A DNA stretch of 64,000 nt, from positions 1 to 64,000 of the forward strand of contig NZ_BOOF01000035.1 in assembly GCF_016863095.1 (NCBI RefSeq), in the 5' to 3' direction. Of the stretch, positions 34,078 through 42,578 are shown piece after piece; the stretch's first letter is position 1, and every line of letters begins with the position of its first letter. A model generated the notes under the pieces. That model saw only the letters and a list, made by a program, of their open reading frames with translations, ran no database searches and was not told the origin of the DNA. Origin of the DNA: Microbispora siamensis (GTDB lineage: Bacteria > Actinomycetota > Actinomycetes > Streptosporangiales > Streptosporangiaceae). Made by a program: the position numbers and the translations under genes.

Positions 34078-34803
34078 TCACCACGGCACCACCCCGGAGT
34101 CGTCGAAGAACCCGCCGGTCGGTCCGTCGTCGGGCAGGGTCGCGAGCCGGATCGCGATCGCCGCGCCCTGTTCGGGCGTACGGACGCCGCGGAAGCCGTT
34201 GAGGTCGGTCGCGCAGAAACCGGGGCAGCCGGCGTTGATCAGGATGTTCGTGTCGCGCAACTCCTTGGCGTACTGCACCGTGACGGCGTTGAGGAACGTC
34301 TTCGACGGCGCGTACGCGGCGGAGATCGGGCCGGTCTCGGCGCCGGGAGTGGTCTGCCGGGTGAGAGAGCCAACCGTGCTGGACATGTTCACGATCCGGG
34401 GCGACACCGAGCGGCGCAGCAACGGCAGCATCGCGTTGGTGACGCGGATGACGCCGATCACGTTGGTCTCCACGGCCGCCCGCATCGTGGCGGGGTCGAC
34501 CGTGGTGGGGGTCTGCGGCATGCCCCCGGTCACCCCGGCGTTGTTGACGAGCACGTCGAGGCGTCCGGCGCGCTCCTCGATCAGCCCGGCGGCGGCGGTC
34601 ACGCTCGCGTCGTCGGTCACGTCGAGCGGCACGCCGAACGCGTCGACGCCGGCCGCGCGCAGCTTCTCCACCGCGGCCTCCCGGCGCTCGTCGTCCCGGG
34701 CGCCGACGCCGACGCTCCAGCCGAGGGCGCCCAGGCCGGCCGCGATCTCATATCCGATCCCCTTGTTCGCGCCGGTGACCAGCGCAATCGTCCGTTCGCT
34801 CAT
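34078..34803 (-). CDS. Short-chain dehydrogenase/reductase
   Basis: A 241-residue classical SDR. The cofactor motif is TGANKGIGYEIAAGLG; GARDDERR suggests NADP(H). NNAG is present (LVNNAGVTGG). The catalytic residues are Ser in NMSSTVGSL and YxxxK in AYAPSKTFLNA. The pattern resembles carbonyl reductases. ATG 34803 (or ATG three codons earlier, preceded by GGACAGG). It is divergent from a LysR gene with an ATAC-type dyad between, so the LysR protein likely activates it. Confidence 0.92.
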   Translation of the reverse strand: MSERTIALVTGANKGIGYEIAAGLGALGWSVGVGARDDERREAAVEKLRAAGVDAFGVPLDVTDDASVTAAAGLIEERAGRLDVLVNNAGVTGGMPQTPTTVDPATMRAAVETNVIGVIRVTNAMLPLLRRSVSPRIVNMSSTVGSLTRQTTPGAETGPISAAYAPSKTFLNAVTVQYAKELRDTNILINAGCPGFCATDLNGFRGVRTPEQGAAIAIRLATLPDDGPTGGFFDDSGVVPW

Positions 34804-34859
34804 GTGTCTCATCCTGTCCGCGCACACCGCGGAACCTCCAACACCGTTTGGGTGGGCGG

Positions 34860-34878
34860 CGATACCTCCCGGGTATCG
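34860..34878. promoter_or_regulatory. LysR-type box between SDR and LysR genes
   Basis: CGATACC and GGTATCG flank five bases, giving an ATAC-N7-GTAT element with the T-N11-A pattern expected of LysR sites. A further GATACC half-site occurs at 34895. It lies 31 bp upstream of the LysR start and about 57 bp from the SDR start. Confidence 0.6.
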
Positions 34879-34908
34879 ATCCGGGGCTCCCGGCGATACC
34901 GTGACGGC

Positions 34909-35757
34909 ATGGAGACGCGTGAGCTGCGGTACTTCGTCGCCGTCGCCGAGGAGTTGCACTTCGGGCGGGCCGCGCAGCGGCTGGGGATCGCGCAGCCGCC
35001 GCTGTCGCGGGCGATCGGGCAGCTCGAACGGCGGCTCGGGGTGACGCTGCTGGAACGCACGAGCCGCGCCGTCACGCTGACCGAGGCCGGGGCGGTGCTG
35101 CTGCGCGAGGGCCGGGCGGCCCTCGACGCGGTCGAGGCCGCCGAGCGCCGCACCCGCCGCGCCGCCCTCGCCGCGACCGGCCGGCCCGGCCTGGTCCTCG
35201 TCACGAAGGCCGGGGCCTCCGCCGATCTGCTGCCGAAGCTGCTCGACGCGTACGCCGCCGAACCCGGCTCGGTCGCCGTCGACGTGCTCCTGTGCGGGCC
35301 CGGCGAGCAGGAACGGCTGCTGCGCGACGGGCGGGCCGACGTGGGTCTGCTGCACCGCCCGTTCGACTCGACGGCCGGGTTCGACTTCGAGGAGCTGTGC
35401 ACGGAGGGGCAGGTCGTGGTCCTGCCGGCCGGGCACCCCCTCACCGGCCGGGCACACCTGCGGATGGCCGACGTCACCGCGCTGTCCGACCTGCCCAGGC
35501 CGCGCTGGCCCCGCTCCGACGGCACCTACCCGGACGGCCCCGGCCCGGAGGTCCGGGACCACGCGCAGCTTCTGCAGTTGATCGCGCTCGGCCGGGCCTC
35601 GGCGGTCCTGCCGGAGTCGTCCCGGGCTCATCTGCGCCACGACCTCGCCGCCGTGCCGGTGCTGGACGCTCCGGCGGTGACGACGGTGATCGCCTGGCCG
35701 CCGCACAGTCGGTCGATGGCCGTCGCCGGGCTGGTCCGGGCCGCGACCCGCCTCTGA
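34909..35757 (+). CDS. LysR family transcriptional regulator
   Basis: A 282-residue LysR regulator with the canonical start METRELRYFVAVAEELHFG, RAAQRLGIAQPPLSRAIGQL and LERRLGVTLLERTSRAVTLT. Residues 90-282 form the periplasmic-binding-protein-like effector domain (LLCGPGEQERLLRDGRADVG, LLHRPF). It belongs to the group that controls adjacent reductases and hydrolases. It is divergent from the SDR. The region between holds a T-N11-A palindrome. Confidence 0.93.
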   Translation: METRELRYFVAVAEELHFGRAAQRLGIAQPPLSRAIGQLERRLGVTLLERTSRAVTLTEAGAVLLREGRAALDAVEAAERRTRRAALAATGRPGLVLVTKAGASADLLPKLLDAYAAEPGSVAVDVLLCGPGEQERLLRDGRADVGLLHRPFDSTAGFDFEELCTEGQVVVLPAGHPLTGRAHLRMADVTALSDLPRPRWPRSDGTYPDGPGPEVRDHAQLLQLIALGRASAVLPESSRAHLRHDLAAVPVLDAPAVTTVIAWPPHSRSMAVAGLVRAATRL

Positions 35758-35791
35758 CCGCAGAGAACCCTCCCGCCCGACAACGATCAGA

Positions 35792-37334
35792 TCAGATCCA
35801 GCCGCGCAGCAGCATGCGGCTCAGCCAGACGTCGTACGGCACGGGCACGGCGGTGAGCACGGGCCACAGCCACCAGAAGCCGACCAGGGCGAGCAGCGTG
35901 AACGCGCCCACCACCGCCGCCCCCGTGGAGCGCCGCGTGGCCGGCGCGCCCGGCGGCCCGAGGACGAGCCCGCACGCCAGCACGATCGCGAGGACCATGA
36001 ACGGCACCGCCGGGAGCGCGTAGAACAGGTACATCGTGCGGTCGTCGGCCAGCGCGAAGTAGAACCACGGCAGCCATCCCGCCGCGTAGGCGAGCAGGAC
36101 GGCGCCCGCCCGCCAGTCGCGGGTCCTCGGATACCAGACCACCATCGCGATCAGCGCGAGCAGCCCTCCGTACCAGATGACCGGGGTGCCGGTCCCGAGG
36201 ATCTCCTGCGAGCAGGAGGGCGCGCCGCAGGTGCCGCGGGACGACCGGTAGAAGAAGGCGACCGGCCGCAGCAGCAGCGGCCACCCCCACGGCTCCGACT
36301 GGTAGTCGTGGTGCGCGCTCAGCCCCTGGTGGAAGCCGAACACCTGGCTCTGGTAGTCCACCAGCGAGCGAAGCGAGTCGAAGACGAAGTAGGCCCAGCC
36401 GTTCGAGGTCGCGCGGTCCCAGTTGCGGCCCCACCCGCCGGCCGAGGCGAACCAGCCGGCGAACGACGCGACGTACACGACGGGCGGCACGGCGCCGAGC
36501 CAGACGAGGCCCGTCGGCCAGTCGAGGCGCACCGCCTGCCGGTACGGCCGGCGCAGGCCGACGGCGCGCCTGGCCCCGCAGTCCCAGACGAGCGTCATGA
36601 TCCCGAACGCCACGACGAACAGCAGGCCGGTCCACTTGGTGGCCGTCGCCGCGCCCAGGCACAGCCCCGCCGCCAGCCGCCAGGGCCGCGGGCCGAGCCG
36701 GGGAGCGGGCCCGTTCAACGCGGAGGTGCGGTACCACTCCGTCAGGCGGGTGCGGGCCGCGTCCCGGTCGGCGACCAGGCAGGCGAAGCCCGCGAGCACC
36801 CAGAACATGAGGAAGACGTCGAGCAGCGCGGAGCGCGACAGCACGAGGTGCAGGCCGTCCAGCGCCAGCAGCAGACCGGCGAGGCAGCCGAGGAGGGTCG
36901 AGCGGGTCATCCGGCGGGCGGTCCGCGCCAGGACCAGCACGCTGAGCGTGCCCGCGAGCGCGGCGGCGCACCGCCACCCGAAGGGCGTGAGGCCGAAAAG
37001 CCACTCTCCCGCGCCGATCAGCCATTTGCCGAGCGGCGGGTGGGCGACGTAGGCGGCGCACTCCTCGAACGTCGCGCACGTCTTGAACACGTCCGTGCCG
37101 CCCCGCAGGATCGTCTGTTCCGCGCCGTCGGCGAACTGCCGCTCGACGCCGTACGTGATCAGCGAGTACGCGTCCTTGGCGTAGTAGAGCTCGTCGAAGA
37201 CGAACGCGTGCGGCGCATCGAGACGGTCGAACCGGAGGAACCCCCCCGAAAGCGGCCACGGCCAGCGGGCCGAGCCAGCCGACCCGCCCGCCCGGCATCG
37301 GCGGCACCAGCCGGGGTAAGGCGCTCCGAGGCAC
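35792..37334 (-). CDS. Protein O-mannosyltransferase (Pmt type) with apparent frameshift
   Basis: A polytopic membrane enzyme that would transfer mannose from polyprenyl-phosphate mannose to secreted proteins. GTG 37334 (AGGA eight bases upstream) encodes the expected N-terminus (MPRSALPRLVPPMPGG, then GWLGPLAVAAFGG). Family sequence then continues only in the next frame (FLRFDRLDAPHAFVFDELYYA, the catalytic DE loop). The switch falls at a run of seven C/G at 37241-37247; removing one base gives 513 continuous residues. About ten membrane helices follow. This is either a sequencing error in the homopolymer, a recent mutation or a slippery site. The body is otherwise intact. Confidence 0.8.
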
Positions 37335-37469
37335 GCGGTGATCCTAACCCGGCAAAACGCGAAGATCAGGGCAAGACAGATCCGGCATGACGGACCTCCA
37401 GGCATGATCACCGCCGTACGGGGCAGTAGCCCCGCCAAGCAACCGGCAACGCCATCGGGAGCGTCGCAG

Positions 37470-38330
37470 ATGGATTTCGATGACCGAGCGCAACTCGACG
37501 CCTCGCAGGTCGAGGACGTCGGCGGTGGAGGCGGGTTCCGCGGCGGAGGTCTGGCCATCGGCGGCGGAGCCGCCGGAATCATCGCCCTCATCGTGGCCCT
37601 GATCTTCGGCGTCAACCCCGGGAACATCACGGGCGGCGGCGACGAACCCGCCGGCCTGCAGCCGACCAGCGACCTGAGCGCGCAGTGCAAGACCGGCGCC
37701 GACGCCGATCAGTCGGAGAAGTGCCGGGTCGTGGGCGTCGTCAACAGCATCCAGAAGTACTGGAGCGAGCAGATCCAGGGGTACACCGGCGCGAAGACCA
37801 CCCTGTTCTCCGGCGGGGTGCAGACCGGCTGCGGCGCCGCGGACTCCTCCGTCGGCCCCTTCTACTGCCCGAACGACAAGCACGTCTACCTGGACCTGTC
37901 GTTCTTCGACGAGTTGCAGTCGCGGTTCGGGGCCAAGGGCGGCCCGTTCGCCCAGGCGTACGTGATCGCCCACGAGTACGGCCACCACGCGCAGGACCTG
38001 CTCGGCACGATGAACCGCGTCGGCCAGGACCAGGGCGCGGAGAGCGGCTCGGTGCGGCTCGAACTCCAGGCCGACTGCTACGCCGGCGTGTGGGCCAAGA
38101 ACGCGGTGGACACCGGCTTCTACGCCAAGCCGTTCACCGACGCCGACATCCAGGAGGCGCTCGACGCCGCCGCGGCGGTCGGCGACGACCACATCCAGGA
38201 GCAGGCCCAGGGCAGGGTCAACCCGGACGCGTTCACCCACGGCACCTCCGCCCAGCGGCAGAAGTGGTTCACGAACGGCTACTCGTCGGGCGACCCGGCA
38301 CGCTGCGACACCTTCTCCGGGAGCGTCTGA
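37470..38330 (+). CDS. Neutral zinc metallopeptidase, YpfJ family
   Basis: A 286-residue membrane-anchored protease. An N-terminal Gly-rich stretch (VGGGGGFRGGGLAIGGG) leads to one membrane helix (AAGIIALIVALIFGV). The extracellular domain has VIAHEYGHHAQDLLG, an HExxH-type motif in the form HEYGH, and a downstream Glu in LELQADCYAGVWA as the third ligand region. Four cysteines are in TGCGAAD, YCPND, DCYAG and RCDTF. ATG 37470 has GGGAG ahead. It is divergent from the mannosyltransferase. The physiological substrate is unknown. Confidence 0.92.
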   Translation: MDFDDRAQLDASQVEDVGGGGGFRGGGLAIGGGAAGIIALIVALIFGVNPGNITGGGDEPAGLQPTSDLSAQCKTGADADQSEKCRVVGVVNSIQKYWSEQIQGYTGAKTTLFSGGVQTGCGAADSSVGPFYCPNDKHVYLDLSFFDELQSRFGAKGGPFAQAYVIAHEYGHHAQDLLGTMNRVGQDQGAESGSVRLELQADCYAGVWAKNAVDTGFYAKPFTDADIQEALDAAAAVGDDHIQEQAQGRVNPDAFTHGTSAQRQKWFTNGYSSGDPARCDTFSGSV

Positions 38331-38386
38331 GACCCCCGGTAGAGCCTCGGGCGCGAACCTTTGCGTCGTCTCCTAAACTACATACC

Positions 38387-38683
38387 GTGATCTTTAAGTT
38401 GGTCGGTGACGGACGGCCCTATCCCGAGCACGGACTGTCGTCCCGCGAGTGGGCGCAGATCCCGCCCAGGCAGGTCCGGCTCGACACACTGATCACCACG
38501 AAGGCGGTGCTCGACCTGCACTCGTTGCTCGCCAAGGACTCGACCTTCTACGGCGACCTGTTCCCGCACGTGGTGCAGTGGAAGGGCGAGCTGTACCTGG
38601 AGGACGGCCTGCACCGTGCCCTGCGCGCCGCCCTCCACCAGCGCTCGGTGCTGCACGCCCGCGTGCTGGAACTCCAGGAATAG
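38387..38683 (+). CDS. Small conserved protein with ParB/Srx-like fold features
   Basis: A 98-residue protein starting VIFKLVGDGRPYPEHGLSSR. The segment RQVRLDTLITTKAVLDLHSL and the end LYLEDGLHRALRAALHQR follow the plan of the ParB/sulfiredoxin fold, where a dGxHR motif binds nucleotide. Here it is DGLHRA. I know similar proteins throughout actinobacteria but no assigned role. GTG 38387 lies seven bases after a TAAACT -10 box, so the message is probably leaderless. It precedes the TPR-AAA gene by 101 bp. Confidence 0.75.
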   Translation: MIFKLVGDGRPYPEHGLSSREWAQIPPRQVRLDTLITTKAVLDLHSLLAKDSTFYGDLFPHVVQWKGELYLEDGLHRALRAALHQRSVLHARVLELQE

Positions 38684-38784
38684 TCGCGGACTAGCCGCTC
38701 CCCGAGTGAGATCGCCTGTCTGACTGCTTCGGTAGCCTTACGGTCATTTGACTTGACCAGCCACCGAAAGAAGGGAGCCGGGCA

Positions 38785-40155
38785 GTGCTCGACGACGCCG
38801 GACTCCACGCCCTCCGCGAGGCGGCTCGACTGTCTCCCGACAACCTTCCCCTGCGGCGCCACCTCGCCGAGCAGCTTCTGTCCAAGGGCTACCTCGCCGA
38901 GGCCGAGGCCGAGTTCCGCGCCGCCCTCGTGCTGTCGCCCCAGGACCCGGACGTAATCGCCGGTCTCGCCGAGGCCTTCGTGCGGCAGAGTGCGTACGGC
39001 GCCGCGCTGTCGGCGCTGGAACCGCTCCTGGCGGCTCCCGGCCACGCGCCGCGCGCCAGGTTGCTCGCCGCCAGGGCACTGCTGGGCGAGGGCGACGTGG
39101 CCGGGGCTGCGCGCCGCTACCACGACGCGGTCGCCCGCGATCCCTCGCTGGCCGACCCCGACCTGGCCGCCCGGCTGGCGCCGCAACCCGCCACGCCTCA
39201 CCCGCCGCAGGCCGCCCCTTCCGGCACGCCGCACTCCCCCGGGGCAGACCCCGCCGACGGCGCCGAGGCCGAGCGCTCCGGCGTCACGTTCGCCGACGTG
39301 GCCGGCATGGAGGCGGTCAAGGAGGCGCTGCGGATGAAGCTCCTGCTCCCCGTCCAGCAGCCCGAGCTGTTCGCCGCGTTCGGCAAGCGGGCGGGCGGCG
39401 GAGTGCTGCTGTACGGCCCTCCGGGCGCGGGCAAGACCCACCTGGCCAGGGCCGCGGCGGGCGAGCTCGGCGCGGCGTTCATCAGCGTCGGGCTGGCCGA
39501 CATCCTGGACATGTACATCGGGTCGAGCGAGCGCAACCTGCGGGCCACGTTCGAGATGGCCCGCCGCAACCGGCCGTGTGTGCTCTTCTTCGACGAGGTC
39601 GACGCGCTGGCCGCGCGCCGCTCCGACATGCGGCAGGCGCACACCCGGCAGCTGGTCAACCAGTTCCTCGCCGAGCTCGACGGCGTGGACGAGAACGCCA
39701 ACGAGGGCGTCCTGGTGCTGGCGGCCACCAACGCGCCCTGGTACATCGACGTGGCGTTCCGGCGTCCCGGACGGTTCGACCAGATGGTGTTCGTGCCCCC
39801 GCCCGACGCCGCGGCCCGCGCCGCCATCCTGCGCATCCTGTGCCGCGACAAACCGCTGGCCGAGATGGACTTCGACGCGGTGGCGAAGGTCACGGACGGG
39901 TTCGTGGGCGCGGATCTCAAGGGCGTGGTCGACCGCGCGGTGGAGACCAAGCTCCACCAGTCGATCAGCGCGGGCCGTCCCCTCCCGCTGACGACGGACG
40001 ACCTGCTCGCGGTGGCCCAGGCGACGAGGCCGACGGCCGTGAAGGAGTGGCTGGGGACGGCGCGCAACTACGTCCTGCACGCCAACGACTCCGGCGCCTG
40101 GGACGAGCTGATGCCGTGGATCGACGGCAAGAAGGGCGGCAAGGGCAGATGGTGA
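38785..40155 (+). CDS. TPR-AAA+ ATPase
   Basis: A 456-residue ATPase. Residues about 1-120 are TPR-like helical pairs (LPLRRHLAEQLLSKGYLAEA, EAEFRAALVLSP). A Pro/Ala linker (about 130-165) leads to a classical AAA module: VTFADVAGMEAVKEAL, Walker A GPPGAGKTH near 210, Walker B CVLFFDEVDAL, sensor 1 VLAATNAPW, arginine-finger region FRRPGRFD, and an AAA lid (GFVGADLKGVVDRAVE). It is closest to Cdc48/FtsH/Vps4-type unfoldases, although TPR plus AAA recalls EccA of type VII secretion. GTG 38785 follows AAGGGAG. It overlaps the next TPR-membrane gene by seven bases, so they probably work together. Confidence 0.88.
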   Translation: MLDDAGLHALREAARLSPDNLPLRRHLAEQLLSKGYLAEAEAEFRAALVLSPQDPDVIAGLAEAFVRQSAYGAALSALEPLLAAPGHAPRARLLAARALLGEGDVAGAARRYHDAVARDPSLADPDLAARLAPQPATPHPPQAAPSGTPHSPGADPADGAEAERSGVTFADVAGMEAVKEALRMKLLLPVQQPELFAAFGKRAGGGVLLYGPPGAGKTHLARAAAGELGAAFISVGLADILDMYIGSSERNLRATFEMARRNRPCVLFFDEVDALAARRSDMRQAHTRQLVNQFLAELDGVDENANEGVLVLAATNAPWYIDVAFRRPGRFDQMVFVPPPDAAARAAILRILCRDKPLAEMDFDAVAKVTDGFVGADLKGVVDRAVETKLHQSISAGRPLPLTTDDLLAVAQATRPTAVKEWLGTARNYVLHANDSGAWDELMPWIDGKKGGKGRW

Positions 40156-41351
40156 CCGCCGCGGCGCCGATCGAGCGCGCGCGGACGCTGCTGGCGCTGC
40201 GCCGTCCGGCGGAGGCCGAGCGGGAGCTGCGGGGCCTGCTCGCGCAGGATCCCCAGAACGTCGACGGGCACGCCTTCCTCGCGGTCGCGCTGACGGAGCA
40301 GCGGAGGCCGGCCGAGGCGATCGACGAGGCCGTGGAAGCGGTACGGCTCGCGCCCGACCGCTCGTATCCGCACTATGTGGCCGGGCAGGCGTACCACCGG
40401 GCGGGCCGGCCCCGGGAAGCCGCCGACGCCGCACGGGCGTGCCTTGCGCTCACCCCCGAGTACGCACCGGCCTGGGAGCTGCTGGCCCGGGTGCACGTCC
40501 AGGTCGAGCAGTGGCCGCAGGCGGCCGACGCGGCGCGCCACGGGCTCGCCCTCGAACCCGAGGACGCCGACCTGGCGAGCCTGCTCGCGGTGGCCCTCAC
40601 CATGCTCGGCGACGCCGCCGGGGCGAAGGAGGCCGCCGAGCGGGCCGTGGGGCTGGACCCCGAGAGCGCGATGGCCCATCTGGCGTACGGACGCGCGCAG
40701 CTCGCCTTCGGCTCGCCCGGCGAGGCCGCCCGCGCGTTCCGCGAGGTGCTCCGCCTGGCTCCGGGGTTCGACCAGGCCAGGGACCTCCTGGTGGCGGCGC
40801 TCAAGCGGCGCAACCCCGTCTATCGCCTGCTCGCGCGGCTGCGCGGCACGTTCTTCGGCGGGTGGCGGATGCTGTTCCTGCTGCCGGTCGTGCCTCCGGT
40901 CATCGCCCTGTTCGTGCTCATCGCGCTCCTGCACTGGGCGGCCTGGGTCGCCGAGGCGGTCACCACCCTGCGCCTGGCCCGCGCCGGGGCCACCCGGCTG
41001 CTCTTCGAGGGCGCGCAGGCGCGGGGGGCCCTCGTGTGCTGCTGCCTGCTGGCCGCCGGCGCGGCGCTGCTCGTCACGGGCGTGGTGGCCGGGCAGGACG
41101 TGATCGGAGTGGCCGGCGCGGCGGTCATGGCGCTGATCACCCCCGTGCAGGAGGCGGCGCACACGAGCGCGCCCCGAGGCCGCGCCGTCCTGTACGGCTG
41201 GGCGGTCCTCCTGGGGCTGGCCGCCGCCCTGGCGGTGCCCCTGTCCTCCCCCTCCGCCGCGCTGCTCGCCGCGTATGCCGGGCTGGCCGGGATCTGGGTG
41301 GCGGCGGGCGTACGGCGACTGACCGGAACCCGGGCGACGAACGCGCTCTGA
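40149..41351 (+). CDS. TPR-containing membrane protein, partner of the AAA ATPase
   Basis: A 400-residue protein. Residues about 5-230 are six or so TPR units (LRRPAEAERELRGLLAQDPQ, RPAEAIDEAVEAVRLAPDRS, WPQAADAARHGLALEPEDAD). Then membrane helices follow: MLFLLPVVPPVIALFVLIAL near 250, LVCCCLLAAGAALLVTGVV, and two near the C-terminus (VLYGWAVLLGLAAALAVPL, LLAAYAGLAGIWVAAGV). The TPR domain would face the cytoplasm. ATG 40149 overlaps the ATPase stop; GTG 40152 is equally possible. No enzymatic motif is present. A terminator follows at 41387. Confidence 0.83.
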   Translation: MVTAAAPIERARTLLALRRPAEAERELRGLLAQDPQNVDGHAFLAVALTEQRRPAEAIDEAVEAVRLAPDRSYPHYVAGQAYHRAGRPREAADAARACLALTPEYAPAWELLARVHVQVEQWPQAADAARHGLALEPEDADLASLLAVALTMLGDAAGAKEAAERAVGLDPESAMAHLAYGRAQLAFGSPGEAARAFREVLRLAPGFDQARDLLVAALKRRNPVYRLLARLRGTFFGGWRMLFLLPVVPPVIALFVLIALLHWAAWVAEAVTTLRLARAGATRLLFEGAQARGALVCCCLLAAGAALLVTGVVAGQDVIGVAGAAVMALITPVQEAAHTSAPRGRAVLYGWAVLLGLAAALAVPLSSPSAALLAAYAGLAGIWVAAGVRRLTGTRATNAL

Positions 41352-41386
41352 CCGGCCGTGCCGGGCAAAAGCGCCACTGGACGCGA

Positions 41387-41438
41387 AAGAGCCGCCGACC
41401 CTTGTGATCAACACCTGTGATCAGGACCGGCGGCTCTT
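41387..41438. terminator. Terminator shared by the TPR membrane gene and tRNA-Ser
   Basis: An 11-bp perfect stem, AAGAGCCGCCG / CGGCGGCTCTT, encloses an inner TGATCA...TGATCA hairpin. It lies 35 bp after the stop of the plus-strand gene and 8 bp beyond the 3' end of the minus-strand tRNA. Confidence 0.8.
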
Positions 41439-41446
41439 CAGTCGAG

Positions 41447-41531
41447 CGGTGGAGGTGGGATTTGAACCCACGGTAGGTTGCCCTACACACGCTTTCGAGG
41501 CGTGCGCCCTCGGCCACTAGGCGACTCCACC
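41447..41531 (-). tRNA. tRNA-Ser (CGA anticodon)
   Basis: An 85-nt class II tRNA on the minus strand. The acceptor GGTGGAG pairs with CTCCACC, the anticodon stem-loop is CACGC-CTCGAAA-GCGTG with CGA at 34-36, the variable arm (GTAGGGCAACCTAC) is long, and the T-loop is GTTCAAATC. CCA is not encoded. Confidence 0.98.
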
Positions 41532-41592
41532 GCGCAGCAGCTTACCGGACGAACACCACTGCGCGCGCATCCGTTTCCGTCCGCCCGCCGGC

Positions 41593-42084
41593 TCAGGCGC
41601 GGCGGCCCAAGAAGAACTCGGTCAGCACGGCCGCGCACTCGTCGGCCAGCACGCCCATGACCACCTCGGGCCGGTGGTTGAGCCTGCGGTCCCGCAGGAC
41701 GTCCCACAGCGATCCGGCGGCCCCGCCCTTCTCGTCCACCGCGCCGTACACGACGCGGTCCACCCGGGCGAGGACCGCCGCTCCGGCGCACATCGTGCAG
41801 GGTTCCAGCGTGACGACGAGCGTGCAGCCCGTCAGCCGCCAGTCGCCGATCCGCGCCGCCGCCGCGCGCAGGGCGAGCACCTCGGCGTGGGCCGTGGGGT
41901 CGGCGCTCGCCTCGCGGTCGTTGCCCGCCGCGGCAAGCACCTCTCCCGGCACCACCGAGCCCGGCCGCGGCGGGCCGAGCACGACGGCGCCGACCGGCAC
42001 CTCGCCGCGCCCGCCCGCCCGTACGGCCTCCGCCAGCGCCAGCCGCATGGCGGCCTCGTACGTGTCCGGCGGCGAGCCGGTCAC
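41593..42084 (-). CDS. tadA: tRNA-specific adenosine deaminase
   Basis: A 163-residue zinc deaminase that converts A34 of tRNA-Arg(ACG) to inosine. Zinc and catalytic motifs are DPTAHAEVLALRAAA (HAE) and VTLEPCTMCAGAAVLARVDR (PCxxC). GTG 42084 lies in GTGA, overlapping the stop of the preceding associated gene; a Met 12 codons later is possible, but the family N-terminal helix (TYEAAMRLALAEAV) begins before it. It is the third gene of a leftward unit with two associated proteins. Confidence 0.95.
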   Translation of the reverse strand: MTGSPPDTYEAAMRLALAEAVRAGGRGEVPVGAVVLGPPRPGSVVPGEVLAAAGNDREASADPTAHAEVLALRAAAARIGDWRLTGCTLVVTLEPCTMCAGAAVLARVDRVVYGAVDEKGGAAGSLWDVLRDRRLNHRPEVVMGVLADECAAVLTEFFLGRRA

Positions 42085-42563
42085 CGCAGGCGGTCGAGCT
42101 CGTCGGCGAAGCCGAGCCGTTCGGCGATGAGGGAGAGGATGTCGGCGGGCAGCACGCCCTCCTCCATGCTGAGCTCCACGAGCTCCTCCGCGCTCAGCGA
42201 GAAGTCGCCGAGCAGCTCCAGGTCGCCGACCGGACGGATGCCGAGGTCGGGCGCGTCCTTGTCCACCACGACGCCGGCCAGCTCGGCGAAGATCTCGCCG
42301 AGGGGGTCGTTCTGCACGGCGTGCGCGTCGGAGATGAACACGCGGGGGTCGAGGTCGTCCTGATAGCGGACGATCGCGAACCACTCGTCCTCGACCTCGA
42401 CGCACAGCAGCGCGAGCTCGTCGCCGCTGAGCCCGAGGGCCTCCTGCAGGGCGTCGCTCAGGTCGTCGGCGATCTCGGCGGCGCCGAGGTCGACCTCGGC
42501 GCCGGCCCAGCGGCCGTCGATGCGGGCGAAACCGGCGGAGAAAAGGTTGGATCTGGAGGGCAT
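42081..42563 (-). CDS. tRNA adenosine deaminase-associated protein (copy nearest tadA)
   Basis: A 160-residue protein of the TIGR03941-type family that is found beside tadA in actinobacteria. The pattern is a strand-rich first half (LALLCVEVEDEWFAIVRYQD, RVFISDAHAVQNDPLGEIF) and an acidic end (LGDFSLSAEELVELSMEEGV, LPADILSLIAERLGFADELD). It is related to the next gene upstream, although weakly outside the C-terminus, and overlaps tadA by four bases. It may stabilise or modulate TadA; this rests on gene association only. Its start is ATG 42563 with GGGGAGACGG ahead. Confidence 0.85.
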   Translation of the reverse strand: MPSRSNLFSAGFARIDGRWAGAEVDLGAAEIADDLSDALQEALGLSGDELALLCVEVEDEWFAIVRYQDDLDPRVFISDAHAVQNDPLGEIFAELAGVVVDKDAPDLGIRPVGDLELLGDFSLSAEELVELSMEEGVLPADILSLIAERLGFADELDRLR

Positions 42564-42578
42564 GGCCGTCTCCCCAGG

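Noticed and set aside
38785-40155. EccA of a type VII secretion system
   Set aside because: The TPR-AAA order is similar, but the AAA module is of the Cdc48/FtsH type and no ESX component is in the window.
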